Source: Duodenibacillus sp. (GTDB lineage Bacteria; Pseudomonadota; Gammaproteobacteria; Burkholderiales; Burkholderiaceae_F). From it: a stretch of DNA of 64,000 nucleotides. Position numbers and translations under genes: made by a program. The stretch spans positions 1 to 64,000 of the forward strand of contig JAGBZO010000007.1 of the NCBI GenBank assembly GCA_017628205.1. Direction: 5' to 3'. The notes beneath the pieces are model-generated. The model was given only the letters and a program-made list of their open reading frames with translations. It ran no database searches and was not told the DNA's origin. Shown piece by piece: positions 46,109 through 54,092 of the stretch (within the stretch, counting starts at the first letter, position 1; each line of letters begins with the position of its first letter).

Positions 46109-46381
46109 ATGAACAAGACTGAACTCGTTGAATTCATCGCAACGTCCGCCGACATTTCCAAGGCTAAGGCTGCCGCCGCTCTCGATGCATTTATCGAAGG
46201 CGTTTCCACTTCCTTGAAGAAGGGCCAGGACGTTACGCTCGTTGGTTTCGGTACGTTCACGGTTGTCGAACGTGAAGCCCGTACGGGTCGCAATCCCCAG
46301 ACCGGCGCCACGATCGAAATTCCTGCCTCCAAGAGCCCGAAGTTCCGTGCCGGCAAGAACCTGAAGGATTGCGTGCAATAA
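46109..46381 (+). CDS. hupB: DNA-binding protein HU
   Basis: Histone-like nucleoid protein, 90 residues. '[21 protein letters not shown]' and the DNA-wrapping arm '[21 protein letters not shown]' followed by '[15 protein letters not shown]' are diagnostic of HU (not IHF). AAAAAGGAA precedes the ATG. Downstream of lon, as in E. coli lon-hupB, and followed directly by tRNA-Val. Confidence 0.97.
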   Translation: MNKTELVEFIATSADISKAKAAAALDAFIEGVSTSLKKGQDVTLVGFGTFTVVEREARTGRNPQTGATIEIPASKSPKFRAGKNLKDCVQ

Positions 46382-46394
46382 TTCGCAAACTCTG

Positions 46395-46400
46395 TATAAT
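46395..46400 (+). promoter_or_regulatory. -10 box for first tRNA-Val
   Basis: Perfect TATAAT 20 bases before the mature tRNA end; the best -35 (TTGCGT, 46369-46374) lies inside the hupB end at a long 20-base spacing. Confidence 0.5.
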
Positions 46401-46420
46401 TGCGGTCTCTCGCAAAAGAC

Positions 46421-46496
46421 GGGTGCTTAGCTCAGTTGGTAGAGCGTCGCCCTTACAAGGCGAATGTCGGGGGTTCGAACCCCTCAGCACCCACCA
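46421..46496 (+). tRNA. tRNA-Val (anticodon UAC), copy 1
   Basis: 76-nt cloverleaf with acceptor GGGTGCT/AGCACCC, anticodon loop CTTACAA (TAC), T-loop TTCGAAC, discriminator A and encoded CCA. Identical to the copy at 46911. Confidence 0.97.
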
Positions 46497-46517
46497 CGTC
46501 TTTTTAGCGTAGACAAG

Positions 46518-46548
46518 ATCCCAAGTCCGTTGACTTGGGATTTTTTTT
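46518..46548 (+). terminator. Intrinsic terminator after tRNA-Val copy 1
   Basis: Perfect 10-bp stem (46518-46527 with 46532-46541), CGTT loop, T8. Confidence 0.93.
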
Positions 46549-46845
46549 GTAATTTTACTACGGTGGTAATAGTTTCTTGGACACATTAGGCGTTCAAGAC
46601 GACGATGCCGCCGCTCGTCAAATTCGAGGTGTTTAGAAAGGGACGGTTGCCTCTCCGGATGATCGGTTAAAAAAGGCGAGACGCCGTCCAACGGTTTAGT
46701 TCGTAGCGGCCGACAGAAGATTTTTTAAAAATCGGCGTCGCACGATTCTAGGTTGCAACTCATTGATTTGATGGTGGAATTTTCTCGGTTTGTTAAAACA
46801 AGACAACGAGAAAATGCTGAAAACAAAGATTTTTATAAAAAATGC
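46549..46845. other. Spacer between the two tRNA-Val genes
   Basis: About 300 bases without a supported gene. The part 46560-46690 is GC-richer than the AT-rich 46720-46845 and has an open minus-strand reading frame of no recognised family; it could be a relic of an inserted element, but I see no terminal repeats or target duplication. Confidence 0.4.
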
Positions 46846-46875
46846 TTGACATTTTTGAAAAAGAACAGATATAAT
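46846..46875 (+). promoter_or_regulatory. Consensus promoter for tRNA-Val copy 2
   Basis: Perfect TTGACA (46846-46851), 18 bases, perfect TATAAT (46870-46875), 35 bases before the tRNA. Confidence 0.92.
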
Positions 46876-46910
46876 TCCAATCTGTTCGACGCGATAAGAG
46901 AACAAACAAC

Positions 46911-46986
46911 GGGTGCTTAGCTCAGTTGGTAGAGCGTCGCCCTTACAAGGCGAATGTCGGGGGTTCGAACCCCTCAGCACCCACCA
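46911..46986 (+). tRNA. tRNA-Val (anticodon UAC), copy 2
   Basis: Identical in all 76 bases to copy 1, including encoded CCA. Has its own consensus promoter and no terminator right after it; the tRNA-Asp genes follow. Confidence 0.97.
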
Positions 46987-47013
46987 AAAACTTTTGAGTT
47001 TGCGAAATCAAAC

Positions 47014-47042
47014 TTGACAAAGTTTTGAAAGTTCTCTAAAAT
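47014..47042 (+). promoter_or_regulatory. Promoter for tRNA-Asp genes
   Basis: Perfect TTGACA (47014-47019), 17 bases, TAAAAT (47037-47042). Confidence 0.85.
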
Positions 47043-47086
47043 TCGCAGTCTGCAGTTGAGATTAAGTCTTAACGAATGACCCGAGC

Positions 47087-47163
47087 GGAGTGGTAGTTCA
47101 GTTGGTTAGAATATCGGCCTGTCACGTCGAGGGTCGCGGGTTCGAGTCCCGTCCACTCCGCCA
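47087..47163 (+). tRNA. tRNA-Asp (anticodon GUC), copy 1
   Basis: 77-nt cloverleaf: acceptor GGAGTGG/CCACTCC, anticodon loop CTGTCAC (GTC), T-stem GCGGG/CCCGT, discriminator G, encoded CCA. Confidence 0.97.
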
Positions 47164-47219
47164 AATCCTTGCTTAGCAAGGGTATCGGAAAATTCGAAAA
47201 GATCTGCTCAGGCAAGTGC

Positions 47220-47296
47220 GGAGTGGTAGTTCAGTTGGTTAGAATATCGGCCTGTCACGTCGAGGGTCGCGGGTTCGAGTCCCGTCCACTCCGCCA
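47220..47296 (+). tRNA. tRNA-Asp (anticodon GUC), copy 2
   Basis: Identical to copy 1 over 77 bases; the two are 56 bases apart and probably cotranscribed. Confidence 0.97.
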
Positions 47297-47329
47297 ACAC
47301 TTTTCAGTGTTCCATTAAGTCCGCTGGGT

Positions 47330-47351
47330 CGTTTTGACCGGCGGATTTTTT
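47330..47351 (+). terminator. Intrinsic terminator after tRNA-Asp pair
   Basis: TCCGC/GCGGA outer stem (47330-47334 with 47341-47345) with an inner GGTC/GACC pairing and a T6 run. Confidence 0.75.
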
Positions 47352-47647
47352 GTTTTTGGCGTATCCCTCCGAACCTATGTCAAGGCCTCGGCGGGCAATC
47401 CGTCCGCTCGAACGAAACCGAGTCGGTAACAAACCGTGAGCTTGGGGCCGTTTGGTTTGAGACCTATCGGCTTTGACGTCGCTTGTCGGCTTTGAAATAG
47501 TTGGCGATTTAACGCCGTTGACGTAGGGCGTTTGTCTTACGTTCGGTGGTTTCCGGCGCCGTGCCGACATTTCGTTTTCTCATCCCTTTATGTATAATCC
47601 ACGAACGCAACAACGGACAGATCGTTGTTTTAGCTAGCGTAAAGGCT
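47352..47647. other. Spacer upstream of degenerate tRNA-Asp
   Basis: About 300 bases without a gene. It contains a perfect TATAAT (47593-47598) that could still drive the degenerate tRNA and ppiD, and a short direct repeat TCGGCTTTGA (around 47467 and 47489). Confidence 0.45.
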
Positions 47648-47724
47648 GGAGTTGTCGTTCAGTCGATTTGAATATCGGCCTGTCACGCCGAGGGTCGCGG
47701 GTTCGAGTTCAGTCCACTCCGCCA
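47648..47724 (+). pseudogene. Degenerate third tRNA-Asp
   Basis: A full-length 77-base relative of the two tRNA-Asp genes with eight substitutions and no indels. The anticodon loop CTGTCAC and 3' CCACTCCGCCA are intact, but the changes hit base 6 of the acceptor stem (now T-C), A9, the D-loop G19, and the T-stem (GCGGG against TCAGT), which breaks or weakens several pairs. I call it a pseudo-tRNA; low-level or altered function cannot be excluded. It lies in the leader of ppiD, 74 bases before its start. Confidence 0.8.
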
Positions 47725-47798
47725 AAAAGACTAAAAAGGCGAGGCGCGGTAAGGCGTTTCGCTTTTTTTATTTGTGTTTGACCGAAAGGAATCGAAAA

Positions 47799-49670
47799 AT
47801 GCTTGAGGCTTTTCGTAACCATAAGCGTTGGTTGATGTTTATCGCCACGGTTTTTATCGTCCCCAGCTTCGTTGTCACGGGGATCTACTCGTATAACTCG
47901 ATGATGACCGATGACGGCGCCATTGCCAAGGTTGACGATGTTTCCATTACTCCGCAGGACTTTGACGAAGCCAAGCGCAAGCGCCTCGATTCGATGCGTC
48001 AGCAGCTGGGCGAAGCGTTCCGTCCGAACATGCTTGACACCGCCGAAGGCCGCAGCATCGTTTTGGATAGCATCATGAACGATCGTTCGTTGGCCGGTGA
48101 AGTGGCCAAGGAACACATCATGGTGACCGAAGAAACGGCCATTCAGATGATCAAGACGTTCCCCGCCTTCCAGGTTGACGGCAAGTTCTCCGCCGAGCAG
48201 TATTCCAACTTCTTGGCAGGTCGCGGTTACAGCGATCAGTACTTTGTCGAACTCGTTCGTCGCGACATCGCCCACAGCCTGTTGACCGAAGGCGTCTCCC
48301 GTTCCGTTTTGGTTCCGAAGGTCATGGCCGAGCGCGTCATGGATTTGCTGACCGAAGCCCGTACGGTTAAGGTACACGCCTTTGCCGGCAGCGACTACCA
48401 CAAGAGCGTCAAGGTCACGGACGAAGAAGTCAAGGCCTATTGGGAATCGCATAAGAACGAATTCAACGCTCCGGACGAAATCGACGTCGAATACGTCGTT
48501 CTGACACCCGATCTCTTCAAGACCGGCCAGCCGTCCGAAGAAGACATCGTCACGTTCTACGAACAAAATCCGAATCGTTTCCGCGCCGCCGAACAGCGTC
48601 GTGCCAGCCACATCCTGATCGATTTGTCCAACGGCAAGGAAGCGGCTCTGAAGTTGGCCAACGAACTCCTTGAACAGGTTAAGGCCGATCCGACCCGCTT
48701 TGCCGATTTGGCCAAGAAGCATTCGGCCGACCCTGGTTCCGCACGTTTGGGCGGCGATCTGGACTTCTTCAATCAGGGTGTCATGGTTCCCGCTTTTGAC
48801 AAGGCCGTCTTTGCCGCCAAGAAGGGCGAGATTGTCGGTCCGATCGAAACCGACTTCGGTTATCACGTGATTTACGTCACGGACGTCAAGGGTGAAGACA
48901 CCCGTCCGTTGTCCGAAGTACGCGGCCAGATCATCGCCTTGTATCAGGAACAGCAGGCTCAGAACACGTTCGCTACGGAAGCCGAAAACTTCACCAACAT
49001 GGTCTACGAACAGAGCGACTCGCTCGAACCCGTGATCAAGAAATACAACCTCAAGCCGGTGTTGGTCAAGAACGTCACGCGCGACGGTTCGAACGATCCG
49101 AAGCTGAACCCGAACGTGATCGACAGCCTCTTTGGCGACGAAAGCCTGCGTGAAAAGCGCAATACGCAAGCCGTTGAAGTCGCTCAGAACACGTTGGTCT
49201 CCGCTCGCATCGTGAACTATCGTCCCGCCCATACGCGTTCCGTCGACGAGGTCAAGGATCAAATCGCCGCCCGCCTGTTGGCTCAGAAGGCGTTGAACCT
49301 GGCTCAGGCCGACGGTGAAAAGGCATTGGCAAAGGCTCAGGCCGGCGACGTCAACGGATTGAACTTCAAGAACGACATGGTCGTTTCCCGTCAGAAGGCC
49401 AATCCGAACACGTTGGACTTCATCAATCAGGTCATGCGTGCCGATGTCAGCAAGTTGCCGACTTATATCGGCGTTGTCGACAAGGGCGACTACTTGATCG
49501 TCGAGATCAGCAAGAGTGAAAAGATGCCCATGAACGCCGACGCGATCAATGCATCTCGCAACGAACTGGCCCGCCTGTACGCCCCCTCCGACGAAGTCGG
49601 TTATTTGAGCGCCCTGCGCGCCAAGCACGGCGCGGTCATCCTGCACAAGGATTACCAGCCGCAACAGTAA
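47799..49670 (+). CDS. ppiD: Periplasmic folding chaperone PpiD
   Basis: Membrane-anchored chaperone near the Sec translocon. The 623-residue protein starts 'MLEAFRNHKRWLMF', has one N-terminal membrane segment (~11-30), a SurA_N-like chaperone domain, a central parvulin PPIC domain ('QRRASHILIDLSNGKEAALK', 'LGGDLDFFNQGVMVPAFDKA', 'TDFGYHVIYVTDVK'), and a long C-terminal domain. AAAGGAA precedes the ATG at 47799; the frame from 47652 reads through the pseudo-tRNA and is not used. Confidence 0.95.
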   Translation: MLEAFRNHKRWLMFIATVFIVPSFVVTGIYSYNSMMTDDGAIAKVDDVSITPQDFDEAKRKRLDSMRQQLGEAFRPNMLDTAEGRSIVLDSIMNDRSLAGEVAKEHIMVTEETAIQMIKTFPAFQVDGKFSAEQYSNFLAGRGYSDQYFVELVRRDIAHSLLTEGVSRSVLVPKVMAERVMDLLTEARTVKVHAFAGSDYHKSVKVTDEEVKAYWESHKNEFNAPDEIDVEYVVLTPDLFKTGQPSEEDIVTFYEQNPNRFRAAEQRRASHILIDLSNGKEAALKLANELLEQVKADPTRFADLAKKHSADPGSARLGGDLDFFNQGVMVPAFDKAVFAAKKGEIVGPIETDFGYHVIYVTDVKGEDTRPLSEVRGQIIALYQEQQAQNTFATEAENFTNMVYEQSDSLEPVIKKYNLKPVLVKNVTRDGSNDPKLNPNVIDSLFGDESLREKRNTQAVEVAQNTLVSARIVNYRPAHTRSVDEVKDQIAARLLAQKALNLAQADGEKALAKAQAGDVNGLNFKNDMVVSRQKANPNTLDFINQVMRADVSKLPTYIGVVDKGDYLIVEISKSEKMPMNADAINASRNELARLYAPSDEVGYLSALRAKHGAVILHKDYQPQQ

Positions 49671-49681
49671 GGCTTGACGAC

Positions 49682-49710
49682 AAAGGCCGGGATACGCATC
49701 CCGGCCTTTC
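49682..49710 (+). terminator. Intrinsic terminator after ppiD
   Basis: Perfect 12-bp stem (49682-49693 with 49698-49709), four-base loop, then CTTGTTTTTG. Confidence 0.88.
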
Positions 49711-49747
49711 TTGTTTTTGTGGAGGATCAATTTCATTGGGATATTTA

Positions 49748-49772
49748 CTAAGTCGAATATTGTTAGACTTAG
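49748..49772. promoter_or_regulatory. Inverted repeat in purine permease promoter region
   Basis: CTAAGTC, 11 bases, GACTTAG: a perfect 7-bp dyad centred ~46 bases before the permease start, overlapping a possible -10 (TATTGT, 49758-49763). Shape and position suit a repressor operator, but no known regulator is identified. Confidence 0.4.
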
Positions 49773-49805
49773 CGTACCGATATTTCCTTGCCAAAGGACC
49801 TTTAG

Positions 49806-51113
49806 ATGGAATTGATTGAAAAACTCTTCAAACTGAAAGAGGCGAACACGACCTTGCGTCGCGAGCTCATGGCCGGCTTGACCGGCTTTATCACCGTCGC
49901 CTACGTTTTGTTCGTCGTGCCGGCCATGTTGGCCGATGCGGGAATGCCTCGAGCCGATGCGACGGTCGCCGTCATTTGGGTGACGGCCTTCGCTTGCCTG
50001 GTCATGGGCTTTTACGCGAACTTTCCCGTGATCGTGGCGCCCGGGCTCGGGATCGTCGCCTTTTTCTCGTATTACGTCTGCGGCCCGATGGGGCTCAGTT
50101 GGCAGGCCGGCTTGGCGGCCGTCTTTATTTCCGGCGTGATTTTCCTGCTATTGACGGTGTTTAAAATTCGCGAGCTCATCATTCGCGCCGTTCCGTTGGA
50201 TCTCAAATACGCCATCGTCGTCGGTTTGGGGTGTTTCATCGCCTTTATCGGCATGAAAAATGCCGGCGTGATCGTTGCCGATCCCGCCACGTTCGTCGGT
50301 TTCGGCAACATGCGTACCGCCGAGCCCTTGTTGGCTTGCTTGGGCGTGATCATCATCAGCGCATTGATGGCGCGTAACGTGCGCGGTGCCATGATGATCG
50401 GCATCGTGATCGTGACCGTTCTTGGCATTGCGTTGGGCGTCACGCCGTTGCCCGATATGAGTCAGCTCTCGACCATCAAGTTGTTGCCGACGGCCACGTT
50501 CATGCAGCTCGATTTCGCCGCCATTTTCAGTTACGGCATCGTCACGATCGTCTTTACGTTGACCATGGTCGACTTGTTTGACAACATGGGCACCTTGATC
50601 GGTTTGTCTCAACGTGCGGGCTTGTTGAACATGAAGACGGGCCATGTCAGCGGTTTGAACAAGGCCCTGCTGTCCGACTCCGTGGCCACCATGTCGGCGG
50701 CCGTCGTGGGGACTCCCACCGCCACCAGTTATGTCGAGAGTGCGGCGGCCATTGCCGAGGGCGGGCGTACCGGCATCGTACCCGTTGTCACGGCCGTCCT
50801 GTTCCTGGCCTGCTTGTTCCTGTTGCCGTTGGTCAATATCGTCCCGGCGTATGCCACCGCTTCGGCTTTGATCGTTGTTGGCGCTTTGATGATGCAATCG
50901 GTTCGTCACATTCATTTTGACGACTTCACGATCTGTTTGCCGGCGTTCTTGACGATTTTGACGATGCCGTTGACCTTCAACGTGGCCACCGGTTTCGGTT
51001 TGGGCTTTATCAGCTACGTCGTCTTGAGTTTGATTACGGGCAAAGCACACCGTCTCGATCTTGTCGGCATGCTCATCGCCGTCGCCTTCGCCGTGAATTT
51101 CTGCATGCGTTGA
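49806..51113 (+). CDS. AzgA-type adenine/guanine/hypoxanthine permease
   Basis: Inner-membrane purine:proton symporter of the NCS2 superfamily, AzgA subfamily (AdeP/GhxP-like). The 435-residue protein starts 'FKLKEANTTLRRELMAGLTG' (the TTLRxEL motif is AzgA-specific), and has 'VAPGLGIVAFFSYYV' and 'TMVDLFDNMGTLIG' (substrate-site acidic residues) and 'GTPTATSYVESAAAIAEGGR'. About 12-14 membrane segments. Stands alone between terminators. Confidence 0.93.
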   Translation: MELIEKLFKLKEANTTLRRELMAGLTGFITVAYVLFVVPAMLADAGMPRADATVAVIWVTAFACLVMGFYANFPVIVAPGLGIVAFFSYYVCGPMGLSWQAGLAAVFISGVIFLLLTVFKIRELIIRAVPLDLKYAIVVGLGCFIAFIGMKNAGVIVADPATFVGFGNMRTAEPLLACLGVIIISALMARNVRGAMMIGIVIVTVLGIALGVTPLPDMSQLSTIKLLPTATFMQLDFAAIFSYGIVTIVFTLTMVDLFDNMGTLIGLSQRAGLLNMKTGHVSGLNKALLSDSVATMSAAVVGTPTATSYVESAAAIAEGGRTGIVPVVTAVLFLACLFLLPLVNIVPAYATASALIVVGALMMQSVRHIHFDDFTICLPAFLTILTMPLTFNVATGFGLGFISYVVLSLITGKAHRLDLVGMLIAVAFAVNFCMR

Positions 51114-51134
51114 CGCTCCTGAACTTCACCCGAA

Positions 51135-51174
51135 AAAAACAAAGCGCACGTTTTAAGACGTGCGCTTTGTTTTT
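51135..51174. terminator. Bidirectional terminator
   Basis: A 17-bp perfect stem (51135-51151 with 51158-51174) with a six-base loop and A/T ends, between convergent permease and EamA genes. Confidence 0.93.
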
Positions 51175-51186
51175 GTTCAAGCCGAC

Positions 51187-52113
51187 TTAGGACCGAGAGC
51201 GGCGCTTGAAAAGGGGGGAGGGCAGTTGCGCCAGGATGATGGCCACGGCCATGACGGCGCACCCGGCGATCTCGCGCATCGTCAACGTTTGCCCCAAAAG
51301 CAACCAACCGGCCAAGACGCCGACAACCGATTCAAGGCTCATGATCAGGGAAGCGAGCGTGGGATTGAGACCTTTTTGCGCGACGACTTGCAAGGTATAG
51401 GCAATGCCGTTGCTCATGACGCCGGCAAAGAGAATCGCCCAGACGGCGTTGATCATGCCTTCCAAGCTCGGCGGTTCGAACAGCATCATCATGATCATGC
51501 CCCAGATGCTGCCGATAAAAAACTGCAGACAACTCATGCGAATCGCATCGACGAAGGGGGCGTAGCGATCAATCACGAGAATGTGCAGCGCGAACGAAAA
51601 CGCGCAGGCCAGCACCAGCAAATCGCCCAAACCGATGGAAAACGCGTCGTCCGTCATGCAAAGCAAATAAAGCCCCGCGACGGCCAGCACGACGGCGCCC
51701 CAAACTTTAAGCCCCCCGACATGCCGTCCGAACACGAAACTGACAGCAGGCACGATCACGATATAGAGCGCCGTGATGAAGCTGGCCTTCCCGACGGTCG
51801 TGTACAAAATGCCGAACTGCTGCAACGACTCGGAGATAAAAAGCATGGTGCCGCAAACAAAGCCACCGATCCACAGCGTTTTGCTTTTCCAAGGCGAGGC
51901 GGCGTCGGTTTTTTTCGTGCCTCGGAAACGATCGAACATCGGCATGAGACAGAGCAAAAAGACGCCGCCGATGAACGAACGGGCCCACGTGAAGGCAAAC
52001 GGTCCGATGTGTTCCATGCCGAGCGCTTGGGCCACAAAGCCGCAACCCCAAATGGTGGCGGTGATAAGCAGGAGAAAGGAGTTGCGGTATTGGACGGATT
52101 GTTCGGGAGTCAC
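51187..52113 (-). CDS. EamA/DMT-family transporter
   Basis: Drug/metabolite transporter with ten membrane segments in two EamA repeats ('LLLITATIWGCGFVAQALG' and 'DLLVLACAFSFALHILVIDR'); metabolite or amino-acid efflux is the usual role but the substrate is unknown. The frame runs to 52176; I use a GTG at 52113 that puts the first membrane helix at residue ~13, giving 308 residues. No good ribosome site exists at either. Confidence 0.88.
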   Translation of the reverse strand: MTPEQSVQYRNSFLLLITATIWGCGFVAQALGMEHIGPFAFTWARSFIGGVFLLCLMPMFDRFRGTKKTDAASPWKSKTLWIGGFVCGTMLFISESLQQFGILYTTVGKASFITALYIVIVPAVSFVFGRHVGGLKVWGAVVLAVAGLYLLCMTDDAFSIGLGDLLVLACAFSFALHILVIDRYAPFVDAIRMSCLQFFIGSIWGMIMMMLFEPPSLEGMINAVWAILFAGVMSNGIAYTLQVVAQKGLNPTLASLIMSLESVVGVLAGWLLLGQTLTMREIAGCAVMAVAIILAQLPSPLFKRRSRS

Positions 52114-52253
52114 GTTATGGATTCGTTGGCGGTGAAAGGAGGCGAATGGCGTTGGACGACGGCGTCGTTCGTCCAATGCGAACGGCTCGACGGGCCGTTT
52201 CTGTCAAACAAGCGAAGATTGTACAGGCACTTGCCTTGAAGCGCCCGTACGGT

Positions 52254-53477
52254 TTAGAACCAGAAGTACCAGACGATGCTCGAGAACACAAGCATTTTCA
52301 AATTCATGGTGATGAAGCACAAACGCAGCATGCGGAAGAAATCGCTTTTGAAGTAATCGAGCGAAATCATCATGCACATGTGCGTGGGCGTCACCATGAT
52401 GCCGGCAAAAGAAAAGACGACGAGAATCCCGACCAGATCCAAAAGCTCGAACCCGGGCAGCGCCACGGCAATGGGCGTCAAAATGGCGCAGGGGCCCTGC
52501 GACGTGCCGCACAAAACGCCGATGGTGAACGAGCACATCGCGATAATAACGGGAATGGGCAAGGGGGCCGCTCGGAATCCTTCCACGATTTGCATGAGCG
52601 CGCCCGTTTGCTCCAGTAATTCGATGAAAAAGACGATGCAGAAAATATCGCGCAACAGTCGCCATTCGACGGCGCCGAGGTAAATGCGCTTGAACGGAAC
52701 GCCGCGCTTTAAAAGCCGCAGGGCGACATAGGAAATGAGCGAGACCAACCCCATGGCAACGGAGGCTTTCAAACCGAATCCGACCATCAGAACAAAGGCG
52801 AAGGCGATCGGAACCAAACACATGAAAAAGTCGCGTCGATACGAGCGCAAGTCGTTCGGATCGATCGTTTGGCTTTCTTCGGCGTGCGTGCGAATCGGAC
52901 GGATCAAAACGATCCAACCGCAGGCAAAGGCCAGTACGACAACCCAGGCGACGTGACCGATTAACTCGCCGATGCCGATTCCGGCCAGCGTACAGGTCAG
53001 AATCATGCTCGGCACGAGCGGACTGGTGTATTCGAAGACGTGACGGAACCAAAAATTGATGGCGCTCAGACGTTCGTTGGCAATCCCTTGATTGCGGGCG
53101 AGCGTGTCGACGATGGGGGCGGAGAAGCGCGCGCCGCCGATGGAAGGCAAGAGTCCGAGAAAGGCAGGCATGATCGCCATAGTGAGGCGCAAGGACGGAA
53201 TCTTGGCGATCAGATAGCGGACCATCCCGTTGAGACAGCCGCTTTTGTTCATTTCAATTTCAAGGCAGACGACGAAATACAGTGCGCCGACGAGATCGTA
53301 CGTCTGGGGTTTGATCCCGACGTTGTACAAACACGTCCCCAGGGTTCCGACGCTCGGATCGAGAAACACCCAAAAAATGGCGCCGGCGACCAACAAGGAA
53401 GGGCCGACGGGCCAGTGTTTCCGCAACAACCATACCATGGTGACCATGGCGATCATGACGACGACAAACACATTCAT
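52254..53477 (-). CDS. DUF401 family integral membrane protein
   Basis: A 407-residue polytopic protein (about 10-11 segments) of the DUF401 family, distantly related to the CitMHS/ion-transporter superfamily. The motif 'INFWFRHVFEYTSPLVPSMIL' is diagnostic; 'LPSIGGARFSAPIVDTLA' and 'TSQGPCAILTPIAVALPG' are likely the paired substrate loops. Substrate unknown. Ribosome site is weak. Follows no operon partner. Confidence 0.87.
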   Translation of the reverse strand: MNVFVVVMIAMVTMVWLLRKHWPVGPSLLVAGAIFWVFLDPSVGTLGTCLYNVGIKPQTYDLVGALYFVVCLEIEMNKSGCLNGMVRYLIAKIPSLRLTMAIMPAFLGLLPSIGGARFSAPIVDTLARNQGIANERLSAINFWFRHVFEYTSPLVPSMILTCTLAGIGIGELIGHVAWVVVLAFACGWIVLIRPIRTHAEESQTIDPNDLRSYRRDFFMCLVPIAFAFVLMVGFGLKASVAMGLVSLISYVALRLLKRGVPFKRIYLGAVEWRLLRDIFCIVFFIELLEQTGALMQIVEGFRAAPLPIPVIIAMCSFTIGVLCGTSQGPCAILTPIAVALPGFELLDLVGILVVFSFAGIMVTPTHMCMMISLDYFKSDFFRMLRLCFITMNLKMLVFSSIVWYFWF

Positions 53478-53552
53478 AGCGAGACTTTGAGACGTTATTT
53501 GCGTTTTTGCGACACGTCTTTCAGTCTACTCGCGTTTGTTCGTCTTTTCTAC

Positions 53553-54083
53553 TTATCGTCGGCTTTTCTGTTCGTTGATCAGGGCCGCATAAACCCGGGA
53601 AAGGAGCTGCGCGTCGAGCAAGGCGCCGTGCCGAACGCGTGCCGAGGCATCGATCCCGAAGCGCTGACACAAGGCGTCGAGGCTGTTGCGTTGGCTGGGG
53701 AACAAACGGCGCGCCATGGCAAACGTGCAGGTGATCTCGCAACCGCTGGCCTTGAGCCCGGGCAAGCCGCAGGCGCCCAGATGCGCGTTGACAAAGCCGG
53801 TGTCGAACGTCGCGTTGTGCGCGATCAGTTCGGCTCCCGAAACGAAGTCGAGGAAGGATCGGGCGACGGCTTCAAAAGGCGGCTGCAACGCGAGAAAGTC
53901 GTCCGACAAGCCGTGGATCGCATACGCCTGGGCTCCGACCGGATGCATCGGATTGACGTACGTGTGGAACGTGTCGATCACGGTGAAATCGTCGTCAAGC
54001 AATACGGCGCCGATTTCACACAAACGATCGCCGCGACGCCAGCTCAGGCCCGTGGTTTCCGTATCAAAGCAGATGCGACGCAT
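53553..54083 (-). CDS. dnaQ: DnaQ-like 3'-5' exonuclease
   Basis: DEDDh exonuclease of the DNA polymerase III epsilon family. Motifs: ExoI 'CFDTETTGLSW', ExoII 'LIAHNATFDTGF', ExoIII 'RHGALLDAQLL' (His and Asp). At 176 residues it has only the nuclease core; the C-terminal tail with which E. coli epsilon (243 residues) binds the polymerase is lacking, so it may be a shortened proofreading subunit or a paralogue. It starts nine bases after serB, so they are cotranscribed. Confidence 0.88.
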   Translation of the reverse strand: MRRICFDTETTGLSWRRGDRLCEIGAVLLDDDFTVIDTFHTYVNPMHPVGAQAYAIHGLSDDFLALQPPFEAVARSFLDFVSGAELIAHNATFDTGFVNAHLGACGLPGLKASGCEITCTFAMARRLFPSQRNSLDALCQRFGIDASARVRHGALLDAQLLSRVYAALINEQKSRR

Positions 54084-54092
54084 GCGACACCG

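Noticed and set aside
47652..47798. N-terminal 49-codon extension of ppiD
   Set aside because: It translates the degenerate tRNA-Asp; the ATG at 47799 has a good ribosome site and matches PpiD N-termini.
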